DNA of 64,000 bases from CAWAHD01 sp963781785 (GCA_963781785.1 CAWAHD010000003.1:248001-312000); one strand, 5' to 3'. Counted from the stretch's first letter, positions 48,317 through 59,927 are shown. Notes: generated by a model not told the origin, from the letters alone. Numbers and translations are program-made.

Positions 48317-49222
48317 TTAACGGCCATCAAAGAACCATTCGTCATCGACGCGGAGACACTTTTGGCGGCCGACGAAGGTGAAATCGTCGCGCAGCTCCAG
48401 CAGGAAGGTTTCCAGGTGACGGATCAGCGCCTCTTCGAAGTCGCTCTCCGAATACTCGTCCTTGAGGTCGAGGAATTCCAAAACGAACGGGTCTTTGATC
48501 TCCTCCTCGGGCCTGACGCTGCCTTCGGGCCGGGCCTACTGGCCTTTGGTGAGCATCGGCGCCTTGTTGCGGGATAGCAGGGTACGCTCGTAAAACTGTG
48601 TGGCGATCTGGCGGTCGAACTGCCGCAGGTTCCACCCGCCCCGCAAGGCTTCCGTTTCATAGAATGAGCGCGCCTCGGGCTTTTTGACCGACATCATGCG
48701 GACATAGTGAGATCAGGAAACCAGGAAGTTTTTCCCGAGTGTGGCCAGAGTTGTTTTGCCCTGGCCGGGTTTTGCAGACGCTGTCTGCAGAATTCGTGGA
48801 TAGGCCAGGTAAAACTGGCGCATCTGGTAGAGGTTCCGGTAGCCGAAGCCCCGGCCGCATCGGCGTGTGAGGTCTTGGGACATGCGGGTGACGAGCTGCT
48901 CGCCATAGCCAGCACGATGCTTTCCCCGCTGCTCGTCGTCGACGATCCGACCGCCGACTTCCCAGTAAGTGGCGGTCATGATGCTGTTGACGGAGCGGGC
49001 AGCGGCGTGACGAGCCAACTCCAGGAGTTGAATCACGCCGGCCAGAACAGCTTCATAGGCGTGGTCGTTGGTGTTCGCGGGTACGCGCTCAGGTCGGTTG
49101 CGTTTTTTCACCATGATTTCGTATAGCATGTTCGCCGCGCCGGGCAAACCGGAATTACCAGACAGCGCGCTCTTGGCAGCCGGGGAGGAGGAAGCGGTTG
49201 TTCCCAGGCCAGAATTCGCCAT
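48317..49222 (-). pseudogene. DUF1016 (YhcG-like) nuclease gene, frameshifted
   Basis: The first part is the DUF1016 N-terminal domain: TYWEVGGRIVDDEQRGKHRAGYGEQLV, then GFGYRNLYQMRQFYLAYP. After about 48715 the frame breaks, and pieces of the C-terminal PDDEXK-type nuclease domain appear in other frames, ending with FVGRQKCLRVDDEWFFDGR before a stop at 48317. Family length is about 350 residues. At least two frame changes are needed. DUF1016 proteins are predicted nucleases of mobile and defence islands; this copy is probably dead. Confidence 0.65.
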
Positions 49223-49224
49223 AA

Positions 49225-49238
49225 GGTGAGAAACGGGA
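49225..49238 (+). repeat. Second copy of the 14-base repeat
   Basis: GGTGAGAAACGGGA matches 45262-45275 exactly and lies three bases beyond the start of the DUF1016 relic. It could be the remains of an IS1380 end. Confidence 0.35.
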
Positions 49239-49380
49239 ATTCCAGGCGATCACTCACGGTTCAAAAGATTGACTTCACGTGGTTCGAATTCCTTTACTAC
49301 GAACCAACGTCCTCGCCGGATCGTCTAAAGGAGCGACGGCGGGATCGTTGAGTGGGCCGAAAGGCAGTTCATTTGTCCAT

Positions 49381-49397
49381 CGTTGCGCGTCGCAACG
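49381..49397. repeat. Perfect short hairpin upstream of the vWA lipoprotein gene
   Basis: CGTTGCG at 49381-49387 and CGCAACG at 49391-49397 enclose CGT. It lies about 100 bases before the yfbK-like start and may act in the leader. The rest of 49239-49500 shows no gene. Confidence 0.4.
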
Positions 49398-49500
49398 CCG
49401 TCTCTGTTGACCGCGGTCCGGTCAGACAGGGCATGTCATCTTCTCCAGTCTTCGCCCTCTGCTGCAATTCACGTCGCCCGCCTCTTCGAGGAGACGTCTC

Positions 49501-51177
49501 ATGAAATGCGTCGCGTATGCAAGGCATTGTGGGTCAATCGTAGCCCTCGCGGGAATCACCGTTTCGCTTGGGGGTTGCGGCGCCGGCGAGTCGCCTCGAT
49601 ACGCAAACAGTCGCGCGCCGGGAAGCAATAACCGAAACTACATGGTGTCCAGACATTCCGCACAAGCCAAGGCCGGTATGAGCGTCTCGGCTCCCGCGAG
49701 TCCGGCAAGTGCACAAGGAGAAGCGTCCAAGGCCGGGCCGGAACACGTTGAAGGCATCGATGCCGAGCCGAGCACCGAAGCGTACGACAAGATTGTCGAC
49801 AACCCCTTCCGTCGAGCAGAGAGCGAGCCGCTTTCGACTTTTTCGATCGACGTCGACACGGCCAGTTATACCAACGTCCGCCGGTTGCTGAACCAGTACA
49901 CGCTGCCACGCAAAGACGCCGTCCGGATCGAAGAGTTCTTGAATTACTTTCCCTATCGCGATGCGCCTCCCTCGAGCTCGAGCGAGCATCCGTTCGCCGT
50001 CCATGTCGAAATTGCCGGCTGCCCATGGAACGCGCAGAACCGGCTGGCGCGGATCGGGATCGCCGCCCGGCCGATTGACCAGTCCCGGCGGCCACCCAGC
50101 AACCTCGTTTTTCTGGTTGACGTTTCTGGCTCGATGCAACAGCCAAACAAGCTTCCCCTGGTTCAGTGGGGGCTCCAGAGATTGGTCGAGCAGCTTGGCG
50201 AGAACGACCAGGTCGCCATCGTGGTCTACGCAGCGGCGTCGGGACTTGTGCTGCCATCGACCTCGTGCCTTCATAAGGCCGAGATTCTGTCGGCCATCGA
50301 CCAGTTGCAAGCCGGCGGCTCGACCAACGGCGGCGCGGGCATTCAGCTCGCCTATGACATCGCCGCTCAACACTTCATCAAGAAGGCGACCAACCGCGTT
50401 ATTCTGGCCACCGACGGTGATTTCAACGTCGGGACCACCAGCCCGGATGACTTGATTGGCCTGATCGAGGCCAAGGCCAAGAGCGGCGTCTTCCTGAGCG
50501 TGCTGGGCTTCGGAATGGGCAATATCAAGGACAGCACCCTCGAGAAGCTCGCGGACAAGGGGAACGGCCACTATGCCTACATCGATTCGCCCCGAGAGGC
50601 GTACAAGGTCCTCGTCGAGGAGATGGGCTCGACCCTGGTCACCGTGGCCAAGGACGTGAAGATCCAGGTCGAATTCAACCCGGCCAAGGTCGGCGCATAC
50701 CGGCTGATCGGTTACGAGAACCGGATCATGGCCCACCAGGACTTCAACGATGACACCAAGGACGCTGGCGAAATCGGCGCGGGGCACCACGTGACGGCAC
50801 TCTATGAACTCGTCCCGCCGGGCAAGGAAGGCAACCTTCCCCGGGTCGATCCGCTCCAATACGCCAAGCCTACAGTGTCTGCGGCACCGAGTGATGAGTC
50901 GTTCACGGTCAAGATGCGATACAAGCTCCCCGACGGCGACACGAGCCACCTGCTCAAGTTCGGTGTCGTGGACGCGGGACGGTCGTTCGGCGAGGCGTCA
51001 GACGACCTGAAATTCGCCTGCGCTGTCGCCGGATTCGGGATGCTGCTGCGCGACTCTGCCGCCAAGGGAAGCATGACCTATGCTGGCGTGCTCGAGATCG
51101 CCCAGGCAAGCCTGTCTCAAGATCCGTCAGGTTATCGCCAGGAATTCATCGCGACCGTGCGCCGGCGCAGACGTTGA
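49501..51177 (+). CDS. yfbK: YfbK-like von Willebrand factor A lipoprotein
   Basis: The 558-residue protein starts with a lipoprotein signal (VALAGITVSLGGC, Cys near 26). A Ser/Ala-rich linker follows, then the YfbK N-terminal domain (NPFRRAESEPLSTFSIDVDTAS, residues 101-122), which precedes a vWA domain with a full metal motif DVSGSM at about 207-212 and ATDGDFNVG further on. The C-terminal DUF3520-type domain spans roughly 380-555 (VEFNPAKVGAYRLIGYENR). Such proteins are membrane-anchored and probably hold a protein or metal ligand outside the cytoplasm. It is unlike the two vWA genes at 4.9-9.3 kb. GAGGAG lies shortly upstream. Confidence 0.88.
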   Translation: MKCVAYARHCGSIVALAGITVSLGGCGAGESPRYANSRAPGSNNRNYMVSRHSAQAKAGMSVSAPASPASAQGEASKAGPEHVEGIDAEPSTEAYDKIVDNPFRRAESEPLSTFSIDVDTASYTNVRRLLNQYTLPRKDAVRIEEFLNYFPYRDAPPSSSSEHPFAVHVEIAGCPWNAQNRLARIGIAARPIDQSRRPPSNLVFLVDVSGSMQQPNKLPLVQWGLQRLVEQLGENDQVAIVVYAAASGLVLPSTSCLHKAEILSAIDQLQAGGSTNGGAGIQLAYDIAAQHFIKKATNRVILATDGDFNVGTTSPDDLIGLIEAKAKSGVFLSVLGFGMGNIKDSTLEKLADKGNGHYAYIDSPREAYKVLVEEMGSTLVTVAKDVKIQVEFNPAKVGAYRLIGYENRIMAHQDFNDDTKDAGEIGAGHHVTALYELVPPGKEGNLPRVDPLQYAKPTVSAAPSDESFTVKMRYKLPDGDTSHLLKFGVVDAGRSFGEASDDLKFACAVAGFGMLLRDSAAKGSMTYAGVLEIAQASLSQDPSGYRQEFIATVRRRRR

Positions 51178-51258
51178 GGAAGCCGTGAACAATAATAGAG
51201 ACGAAGGAATCCCGTTCACGGATCCGGGCAGACTTGTCCGAGGAGACATCAGTTCATC

Positions 51259-53031
51259 ATGATCGTCCTGGGGATCAGCGGATTCGAGAATTCGGTTGCG
51301 TTCAAGAAATCGCGCTGGCCTGGGCTCGACGAGCGAGAATACCGGATCTCGCAAGGTCACGACTCGGCCGCGGCTCTGGCGATCGACGGCCAGATCATCG
51401 CCGCCGCGGCCGAGGAGCGGTTCAGCCGGCAGAAGCACACGGGCAGCTTCCCCATTGGTGCCATCCAGTACTGCCTGTCGGCAGCCGGCATCAAGCCGGA
51501 CGACGTTGATGAGATTGCGCACAGCTTCGATTACTCGCCGTATCGCCCGATGTTTTTGATGGACCCCGTCTCGGCCGAGCAGTACCGGTTGGTCTTCTCG
51601 CGTGAAGCCCTGCTCGAGCGGCTTAACCGGGCGCTACCCGGCTTCCCCGCCGATCGATTCCACCAAGTGAACCATCACCTCTCGCATGCGGCCAGCGCTT
51701 ATTTCACGTCTGGCTGGGAGGAATGTCTTCTCGTGGTGATCGACGGCATGGGCGAGGCGCAGAGTGCGACCGTGTATCACGCCCGTGACAATCAGCTCGA
51801 CGTGCTCGAGGAAATCTCCGCCAACGATTCGATCGGCATCTTGTACTCCCTGATCACGCTTCACCTTGGTTTCGATTTCAATTCGGATGAGTACAAGATC
51901 ATGGGGCTAGCGCCCTATGGCGATCCGTCGCGGTTCCGCCCGTTCTTCCAGCAAGCGGTCACACTCCAGAGCGACGGGAGGTTTCGGATTCCGCTGTTGC
52001 GCATGAATCAGGCTCGGGAAGATCGCGAGAACTATGGTGCAACCCGCCGGTATCTCCAGGATCATCTTGTACCGTGCCGCACGCCGGAGGCCCCGATCAC
52101 AGACGAGCATCGCGACGTGGCGGCGGCCCTTCAAGAATGCCTGGACGAGGTTATCTTGCATCTCTGTCAACATGCCGGACAGACGACCGGGCTGAGCCGG
52201 TTGGCTCTCGCCGGCGGCGTCGCGCTCAACTGCACCGCGAATGGCAAGCTGCTGCAATCGGGCCAGTTTGATGAGATCTATGTCCAGCCCGCCGCGGGGG
52301 ATGACGGATCGGCATTGGGGGCCGCGCTCTGGAGGTCCTCGCACAGCGGCACCGTCCGGAATGTGCGCATGCCGGTCCCATTTCTAGGACCCGCCGCATC
52401 GCTGGAGGATATCGACCAGGCGCTCGGTAGTTTTCGGGACCAGATCGAGACGGTGCGCCTGTCAAATCTGCACGAGACGTGTTCCGAGGCAGCCAAGTTG
52501 ATTCGAGACGGACGAGTGATTGCGTGGTACCGCGGACGAATGGAGTTTGGCCCACGAGCGCTGGGACATCGCAGCATCCTCGCCGATCCAGGCCACCCGG
52601 AGATGCGCGACCGCATTAACGCAATGGTGAAACTGCGCGAGGCTTTCCGGCCGTTCGCACCGGCTGTTTCCCTCGAGCAAGCACACCAGTGGTTTGCCAT
52701 ACCTCCCGAGACGGAACTTCCGTACATGATTATGACGGTTGATGTTAGGGAAGAACATCGTGCATCGCTTCCGGCGGTCACGCACGTCAATGGTTCGGCT
52801 CGGGTGCAGACCGTGTCCAAACGAGACAACGGCGAGTTCCACGCACTTCTGGTCGAGGTGGGAAAGTTGAGCGGTCGCGAGATGGTGCTGAACACGAGCT
52901 TCAATGTTAAAGGACAACCGATCGTTAACACGCCACGTGAGGCACTCGAGACGTTTCTCGGTACCGGGATCGAGTATCTGTTTCTCGAGAATACCCTGGT
53001 TCAACGGTGTCATCCGGCTGCCTTCAAATGA
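51259..53031 (+). CDS. NodU/CmcH-family carbamoyltransferase
   Basis: The 590-residue enzyme starts MIVLGISGFENSVAF, with GGAG near the start. The Kae1-like N-domain contains ISQGHDSAAALAIDG and the metal His motif NHHLSHAASAYFTSGW, then LVVIDGMGEAQS. The C-terminal domain has WYRGRMEFGPRALGHRSILADP and VLNTSFNVKGQPIVNTPREAL. These enzymes use carbamoyl phosphate to carbamoylate hydroxyls of sugars or natural products. It lies about 400 bases before the PKS on the same strand, so carbamoylation of the polyketide or of a sugar on it is likely, though not shown. Confidence 0.9.
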   Translation: MIVLGISGFENSVAFKKSRWPGLDEREYRISQGHDSAAALAIDGQIIAAAAEERFSRQKHTGSFPIGAIQYCLSAAGIKPDDVDEIAHSFDYSPYRPMFLMDPVSAEQYRLVFSREALLERLNRALPGFPADRFHQVNHHLSHAASAYFTSGWEECLLVVIDGMGEAQSATVYHARDNQLDVLEEISANDSIGILYSLITLHLGFDFNSDEYKIMGLAPYGDPSRFRPFFQQAVTLQSDGRFRIPLLRMNQAREDRENYGATRRYLQDHLVPCRTPEAPITDEHRDVAAALQECLDEVILHLCQHAGQTTGLSRLALAGGVALNCTANGKLLQSGQFDEIYVQPAAGDDGSALGAALWRSSHSGTVRNVRMPVPFLGPAASLEDIDQALGSFRDQIETVRLSNLHETCSEAAKLIRDGRVIAWYRGRMEFGPRALGHRSILADPGHPEMRDRINAMVKLREAFRPFAPAVSLEQAHQWFAIPPETELPYMIMTVDVREEHRASLPAVTHVNGSARVQTVSKRDNGEFHALLVEVGKLSGREMVLNTSFNVKGQPIVNTPREALETFLGTGIEYLFLENTLVQRCHPAAFK

Positions 53032-53466
53032 TGAACGCGCCGAGACGCGTCACGAAGAATCGTCCGATTCGTAGGTTTGATGCTATGATGGTAGCTGTCG
53101 CTGGATCATGCGCCCGCCACTTGGACCATCCTTCGGCCCAGTGGTGCGCGGGATCATGTATAGGATGATAAGTTCGCTGAGATCCGAGGCCCGGAGCCGC
53201 GCATTGAAGGTCGGTGAGGGAGCCGATGCAGTTTGTATAGAGCGTTCCCACGCTGATGTGAATCGCGATCGAGCGGATCGGTAAATCAACCTGACGTACC
53301 CCGAGACCAGCAAGCAGCTCGGGTGCGATTTGGTCTACGCCACGCGCAGTGCTACGTGGCCCGGAGGCGATGCTGTCTTTTCTTATCTCCCACCAGTAAT
53401 TGCTGACCTAAGATTTCGAGAGACGGGAAGTTGCGCGTGGTGGCGACTGGAATCACCAGGGGCGTC
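53032..53466 (+). other. Intergenic stretch between carbamoyltransferase and PKS
   Basis: No supported gene was seen; reverse frames are open but have no family features. The PKS promoter may lie here if the PKS is not expressed from the carbamoyltransferase transcript. Confidence 0.4.
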
Positions 53467-56400
53467 ATGAAAAGTTCGGCGATAGCCATCGTCGGTATGG
53501 CGGGGCGATTTCCCGGGGCTCGCAATATCGACGAGTTCTGGCGAAATCTGCGCGACGGCGTCGAGTCGATCCGGCCCCTCTCGGATCGAGAGCTTCTCGC
53601 TGCCGGAGCCAGTTCGGACGAGCTGGCACACCCCGAATACGTCAAGGCCGCGGCCGTCCTGGATGACGTCGATCAGTTCGACGCATCATTCTTCGGGTTC
53701 AGCCCGAGGGACGCGTCGATCATGGATCCTCAGCATCGTCATTTCCTGGAATGCGCTTGGGAGGCCATCGAAAACGCAGGGCACCCGCCCGAGAGCTTTC
53801 CCGGATCGATCGGCGTCTTCGCCGGGTCCGGGATGAACGCCTACATGGTGCACAACCTGCTCAACAACCGCCGCTTGATGGAAAGCGCCGGGCTGTTTCT
53901 GATCCGGCAGTCCGGCAACGACAAAGACGTTCTGGCCACGCGCGTGTCCTATCAACTGGACTTGCGCGGGCCCAGTATGAGCGTGCAGACGGCCTGCTCC
54001 ACTTCGCTCGTGGCCGTCCACCTCGCCTGCCAGAGTCTACTCAACTGCGAGTGCGACATGGCGCTGGCCGGCGGCGTCACCATCGAGATTCCCCATGCGC
54101 GTGGATACATCTATCGCGAGGGCGAGATTCTCTCTCGCGACGGACACTGCCGGGCCTTCGATGCTGCCTCCAGTGGAACGGTTTTTTCGAGCGGCGTCGG
54201 CATCGTTGTGCTGCGTCGGCTCGAGGATGCGATCGACGACCATGACACGATCCACGCCGTCATCCTGGGGTCGGCCGTGAATAACGACGGCCAGCGCAAG
54301 GTGGGATATCTCGCGCCCAGCGTTGCTGGTCAGGCCGAGGTGATCGCCGAGGCGCTGGGCGTTGCCGGGGCCTCCGCGGATAGCGTCACTTACGTGGAGA
54401 CCCACGGCACCGGCACTCTCGTCGGCGACCCGATCGAGATCAAGGGTCTCACGCAGGCGTTTGGCGAAACGACCAATCGTAAGGGCTATTGTGCCATCGG
54501 ATCGCTCAAGACGAACGTGGGCCATCTGGACACGGCCGCCGGGGTCGCCGGACTCATCAAGACCGTGCTGGCACTCAAACACCGTCAACTGCCCGCCAGC
54601 CTGCACTTCCATGACCCGAATCCTCAGATCGATTTTCAAAATACCCCTTTCTATGTCAACCGATCGCTCACCGATTGGAAGTCCGCGAGCGGTCCGCGCC
54701 GCGCCGGGGTGACGTCTCTGGGAATCGGCGGCACCAATGCACACGTCGTGCTTGAAGAAGCGCCCCAACCGGTTCGTCCGGAACCGACTCGGCCGTTCCA
54801 GTTGATCCCGCTGTCGGCGAAGACCGAGTCCGCGCTCGGGCGCGCCACCGAGAGACTTGCGGCCCATCTCCGCGACAATTCCCCCTTGAGGCTCGCGGAT
54901 GTCGCCTTCACATGCCAGGCGGGTCGAAAAGCATTCGCGCAGAGACGCTTCGCGGTGGCGAGCAATATTGCAGAAGCCGCCAGCATCCTGGCCGCGGAAG
55001 CCAGGCCGGGCTTTTCGGGCTCGGCGCCCTCATCTGGTTCCCCGTCGGTCGTGTTCTTGTTCTCCGGCCAGGGCTCTCAGTACCCGAACATGGGCGCCCA
55101 GCTCTATGAAACCGAGCCGGTTTTCCGCGCTTGCCTTGATACGTGCGCGGACCGGTTTCTGGGGCACCTCGGTCTGGATCTGCGCACGGTTCTGTACCCG
55201 GCCGCCGAGAATTCTGCCGCGGCCGCCGAGCAGTTGAATCGCACGAGCATCACGCAGCCGGCGCTCTTCTCATTCGAATACGCGCTGGCGCAGTGGTGGA
55301 TGGCGCACGGCGTTTTACCGGAGGCGATGGTTGGGCACAGCATCGGCGAATACGTCGCGGCGTGCATCGCCGGCGTGCTCTCGCTTGAAGATGCGATCGC
55401 CATCACCGCCGTGCGCGGCCGGTTGATGCAGGATTGTGCGCCTGGCTCGATGCTCGCCGTCGAGCTCTCGCGGGATCAGCTCATGCTCGTGCTGCCGGCG
55501 GATCTCTCGGTCGCGGCTTGCAACGCGCCCGACCAATGCGTCGTTTCCGGACCTTTGAATGCGATCGCGGAGATGGAGCAGAGACTGACAAAGCAGGGCA
55601 TCACGTGCCACCGGCTGCGAACCTCCCATGCTTTCCATTCCTCGATGATGGACCCGATTCTGGCGCCGTTCATCGCGCAGATGCGTCGTGTCACGCTCCG
55701 GCCGCCGCAGGTTCCGTTTCTGTCCAATTATACCGGCACCTGGATCAAAGCCGCGGAAGCGACCGATCCCGAATACTGGGCACTGCATCTGCGCAACACG
55801 GTACGGTTCTCGGATTGCGTTGCCGAGCTGTGTCGCCAGCCTGACCGCGTGATGCTCGAAGTCGGTCCGGGCCAGACGCTCGCTGCCCTGGTCCGGCAGC
55901 AGGCAGGCACGAGCGACGCAGCCAGAGCACCCAGGGTGTTTTCCTCGTCGCGGCGACGCGAGGACACCAGCCACGACACGGCTTTCCTGTTGAAAACGCT
56001 CGGGCAGCTCTGGATTGGCGGCCAGACAGTGGACTGGTCCGCGCTGCACGCGGGCGAAGCCGTCACGCGCATTCCATTGCCCACTTATCCATTCGAGCAC
56101 CGGCGATTCTGGATCGACCCCGACAACGCAGCGTCGCCGAGCGATCCCGAACGACTTTCGTCGTCACTGGCATCGGGCGCGGTCACAGAAGCCGCGCGCG
56201 ATGAGAAGCGGAACGGCGAGAGTCTGGACCACGAGAGCATCGATCGGTGGTTCTATCAGCGTCGCTGGAACCGTACCGAGCAGCCGGCCGCTCTGCGGCT
56301 GGCGCCTTCGTGCTGGATGGTCTTTCTGGATTCGAGCGGATTGGGCGAGCAGGTCGCGCGTCAGCTACGAGGCTCGGGTCATGACGTCATCCTGGTAACA

Positions 56401-59400
56401 CCCGGCGGCCGCTACCAGCGAACCGGCCGCAAGAAATACACGATCCGGCCCGGAGTCCGCGCCGATTACGACGATCTGCTGGCAGACCTGGTCAAACGAA
56501 AAACAACACCGCAACGAATGATCCATCTCTGGTCCATTCCGGCAGAACCTTCCCGGTTATCTCTGGAAGACAAGCTTGATCTCAGCTTCTTTAGCCTCTT
56601 GTTCCTGGCCCAGGCAATCGGCGACCAGGACATGACGGGCGTCGATATTGCGGTGGTCTCCGATCGCCTCCACTCTGTTCTCGGCGAGCCGGTCTTGAAT
56701 CCTGTGTCTGCGACCCTCTTGGGTCCGACCAGGGTGATTCCGAAAGAGTTATCGGAGATCACGTGTCGCAACATCGACGTCGACCTGACCTCCGGTGGAG
56801 CTGCGCAACTGGCCGGTCAGATCGTCTCGGAACAGCTTGCGCCATTCGACGAATCCGTTGTCGCGCTCCGTCGGGGGGAGAGATGGACCGAGAGTCTGGA
56901 GCGTCGGGAGCTTCACGTGACTTCGAGCCTGAGCCGATTCCGGCAGAAGGGTGTGTACCTGATCACAGGCGGGCTCGGCGATCTGGCTCTGGTGATTGGT
57001 GAGGAGCTGCGCGCGAGTACGAGGCCCGGCTAATCCTGCTGGCGCGCACGCCATTCCCGCCCGAACAGGAATGGAAGATCGCACTCGATGATGCCGGCAC
57101 ACCAGCTCGGCTCAAGCAGCGGATCCGCAAGCTGATCGAGCTGAAGTCACTGGGCGCGGAGGTGCTCGTCACGACAGGTGACGTTTGTAGCCGCGACGAC
57201 GTCCGACGTGCGATCGACCTTGGACACACGCAGTTCGGCGCGCTTCACGGCGTAATCCACGCGGCGGGTGTGATCGAGGATGGTGTTCTCCTGGTCAAGT
57301 CGCCGGAAAGCGCAGCACGCGTTCTCGACCCCAAGGTCAAGGGGACACTCGTCCTTGACTCAGTGCTGCGGGACGTCACGAACGGCCCGAACCAGACGGA
57401 ACCGCTGGACTTCTTGGCGCTGTTCTCCTCGGTGAGCTCCGTATTGGCGCCCGCCGGCCAGGTGGACTACACCGCGGCGAATGCGTTCCTCGATGCCTTG
57501 GCCGAGAGCCAGAACAGCACCCGAGTTGTCGCGATCAACTGGGGGCCGTGGCGCGATGTCGGCATGGCGGCCCGGCTGTCGTCGTCGCATCCGCTGATCA
57601 GCCGGCGCCTGATCGACACCGCCGACGAGATCGCCTGTTCAACCTCGCTGAGCTGCCAGAAGCACTGGGTGCTCGCGGAGCACCGTGATACCGCGGGCAA
57701 GGCTGTGTTCCCCGGCACAGGCTACCTCGAGATGGCCAGCGCTGCTCTGTCGCACGGCTCATTTGATCGCGGCGTCGAGTTCGAGGACGTCTTTTTCGCG
57801 CTCCGCTTGTTGCGGGTTGTGGGGAGACCAGAGCAGTGCGGGTGGACCTGCACAGGGCCGAGAACGGAGCCTTTCGGTTCTCGGTCGGCGCACGCGACGA
57901 GAAATGGATCGAGTACGCCTCCGGACACATTGCACGATGTCAACAGCCTCCACCCAGGGACCGTGCTCTTGATCAGATCGCTGCGCGGTGCCAATCACGC
58001 GTGCTGACCTTCGATCAGGAGCACCGGACAGAACAGGAAAAGTATTTCGACTTCGGCCCACGGTGGCGATGCCTGAAGGCGATACACTTCGGGGAAAACG
58101 AAGCGCTCGCCGAGCTGGAGCTGGCCGGTGAGTTCTCGGCAGATACCGCGGTCTACAATCTCCATCCCGCCCTCCTGGATCTTGCGACGGGCTCGGCCTT
58201 GTACTTGATCGACGGCTACGGACAATCGAGCTCGCCTTACTTCCCGATGTTTTACAAGCGAGCGATCATCTATCGCCGGATTCCTGCGCGGTTCATGAGC
58301 CACATCCATTCGCGCCAGAGAAACGAAGCCAGCCGCGATGTGGCGACCTTCGACATCTCGCTGCTTGACGAAAAAGGGAGAGTACTCGCCGAAGTTGAAG
58401 GATTCTCCATGCGACAGGTTCGCGATCCGGGTGAATGGCTCAGCACGGTGGAGGCGCATGCATCAGCTCCGATCACGCGGAGCGACGCGAGCCCGGTGCG
58501 TCACTGGCGCGCCATAGCCCCCAGAGAGGGTGCGAAGGCGTTCACGAGAATTGTCTCCTCAGACTGCGCACCCAGCGTTTTCGTACTTCCCGATGGGCCC
58601 GTGGCCATGCGCCTCGCTACGAAAGCCAAACCGGGGCCAGCGCTGACGAATCGCTCGCACTCGGACGAGGTCGAGTCCGTACTGGCGGAATGGTGGCGCG
58701 AAGCGCTGGGACATGAGCAGGTGGGTCTCGATGATGATTTCTTCGAGCTGGGAGGGCAGTCGCTGCACGTCGTACGGTTCTTCGTCAAGATCAAGAAAAC
58801 ATACGGGATCGACTTTGGTCTGTCGACGTTTTTCGAGGCGCGGACGATCCGGAAGCTTGCGCAGCTCGTTCGGGCAGCGTGTACGAAGAGCGTTCTCGAG
58901 CAATTGTCAGAGCGGGTGCTCGTACCGATTCAACCCAAGGGAACACGTCCGCCGCTGTACGTGGTCTCTGGAATCGACGGCCACGTGCTCGTGTTCCACA
59001 GGATGGCGTTCTACCTTGGAGACGATCAACCTGTGTACGGACTTGTACCTCGTGGTCTGAACGGGCATGAACCATATCACACGAGTGTGGAAGACATGGC
59101 GCGATATTATGCCGAGGCGATCCGGAGAGCGCAGCCCGAGGGACCATATCGCATTGTGGGTCACTCATTCGGTGGAATCGTTGCATTCGAGGTGGCCCAG
59201 CAACTGGTGGCTCAAGGTGGCCTCGTGGGCTTGCTCGGGCTGTTCGATACAAGTGAGCCGCGCTACAGCGAGCAAGTGTGGAAGGGACTCGATTTTCGCC
59301 AGCGTCTCGCTTTTTACGGAACCGAGCTCAGGCTGGCCGTAAGCGAACGCGACCCATTTGGACCGCTTCGACGGCGCTTCCAGAGGAAGATTTCGAGAGC

Positions 59401-59737
59401 AATTGCGCCGCTTCTGCGCACATCGGGAGATCCGCCCCAGCCTAGCGGACGAATCAAGGATGTGAATTTGATTGCTGTCGCGAACTATCAGCCCAAGGTT
59501 TATCCGGGTGGCTTGACGCTGTTTCGTTCAACCTTGCGAGAAATCCAGGAAGGCGAGGACGAGTTTCTGGGCTGGGGCAATCTGGTTGCCGGAGGGATTG
59601 AGATTCATCACGTCACTTCCACTCATGGTGACATTGTCCATGAGCCCGCGGTGAGGATCTTGTCGGAAAAGCTGCAGAAGTGCCTGGACCGCGATCCCAC
59701 ATCAGCAAACAAAGGCCTCCAGCTCGCCGAAGTGTGA
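53467..59737 (+). CDS. One-module type I polyketide synthase (KS-AT-KR-DH-ACP-TE), two frameshifts
   Basis: Bridging frame changes near 57030 and 57830 gives about 2,090 residues. KS (about 5-425): active Cys in QTACSTSL near 177, His in THGTGT and KTNVGHLD. AT (about 530-835): GHSIGEY near 624 and SHAFHS, a malonyl-type signature. KR (about 950-1390): ITGGLGDLAL, then SSVSSVLAP and VDYTAANAF with Ser, Tyr and Asn. DH (about 1400-1660): EHRDTAGKAVFPG, with one residue more than HxxxGxxxxP, and LHPALLDLA with the Asp. ACP: FELGGQSL, Ser near 1765. TE: GHSFGG near 1900 and STHGDIV. KR before DH is unusual; most modules are DH-KR. A lone module with TE probably acts iteratively to make a hydroxy or unsaturated acyl chain. 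No phosphopantetheinyl transferase is nearby. ATG 53467 is the likely start. Confidence 0.88.
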
Positions 59738-59879
59738 GCCCAGCTTTCGCTCTGGACAGGCACCCCGATCGGCGGTATGGTCTTGCCACACGTCCCAAGT
59801 CTTCGCCTTTCGGTCTCGTTGACTCATTCATGCGACTGCGACAGGTCGCTCCGGTTACCCGAACCATGCCGGTTTACCT

Positions 59880-59899
59880 CGCGGGCTTTCGTGCCCGCG
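59880..59899. terminator. GC hairpin between the PKS and flhA
   Basis: CGCGGGC at 59880-59886 pairs perfectly with GCCCGCG at 59893-59899 around TTTCGT. It lies 140 bases after the PKS stop and 28 before flhA. There is no T-run, so termination is uncertain; it may also affect flhA translation. Confidence 0.4.
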
Positions 59900-59927
59900 T
59901 CAAGCATGAAGATTGTGGAGGGAGAGG

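Noticed and set aside
49269..49298. TTGACT then TTTACT spaced by 18 bases, promoter-like
   Set aside because: It is about 200 bases from the yfbK-like start and the second box is weak; planctomycete promoters are not well enough defined to support it.
49281..49300. tRNA T-loop-like GGTTCGAATT
   Set aside because: No matching acceptor, D or anticodon stems were found around it.
54037..54867. 276-codon reverse open frame in the KS region
   Set aside because: The forward frame has all KS motifs.
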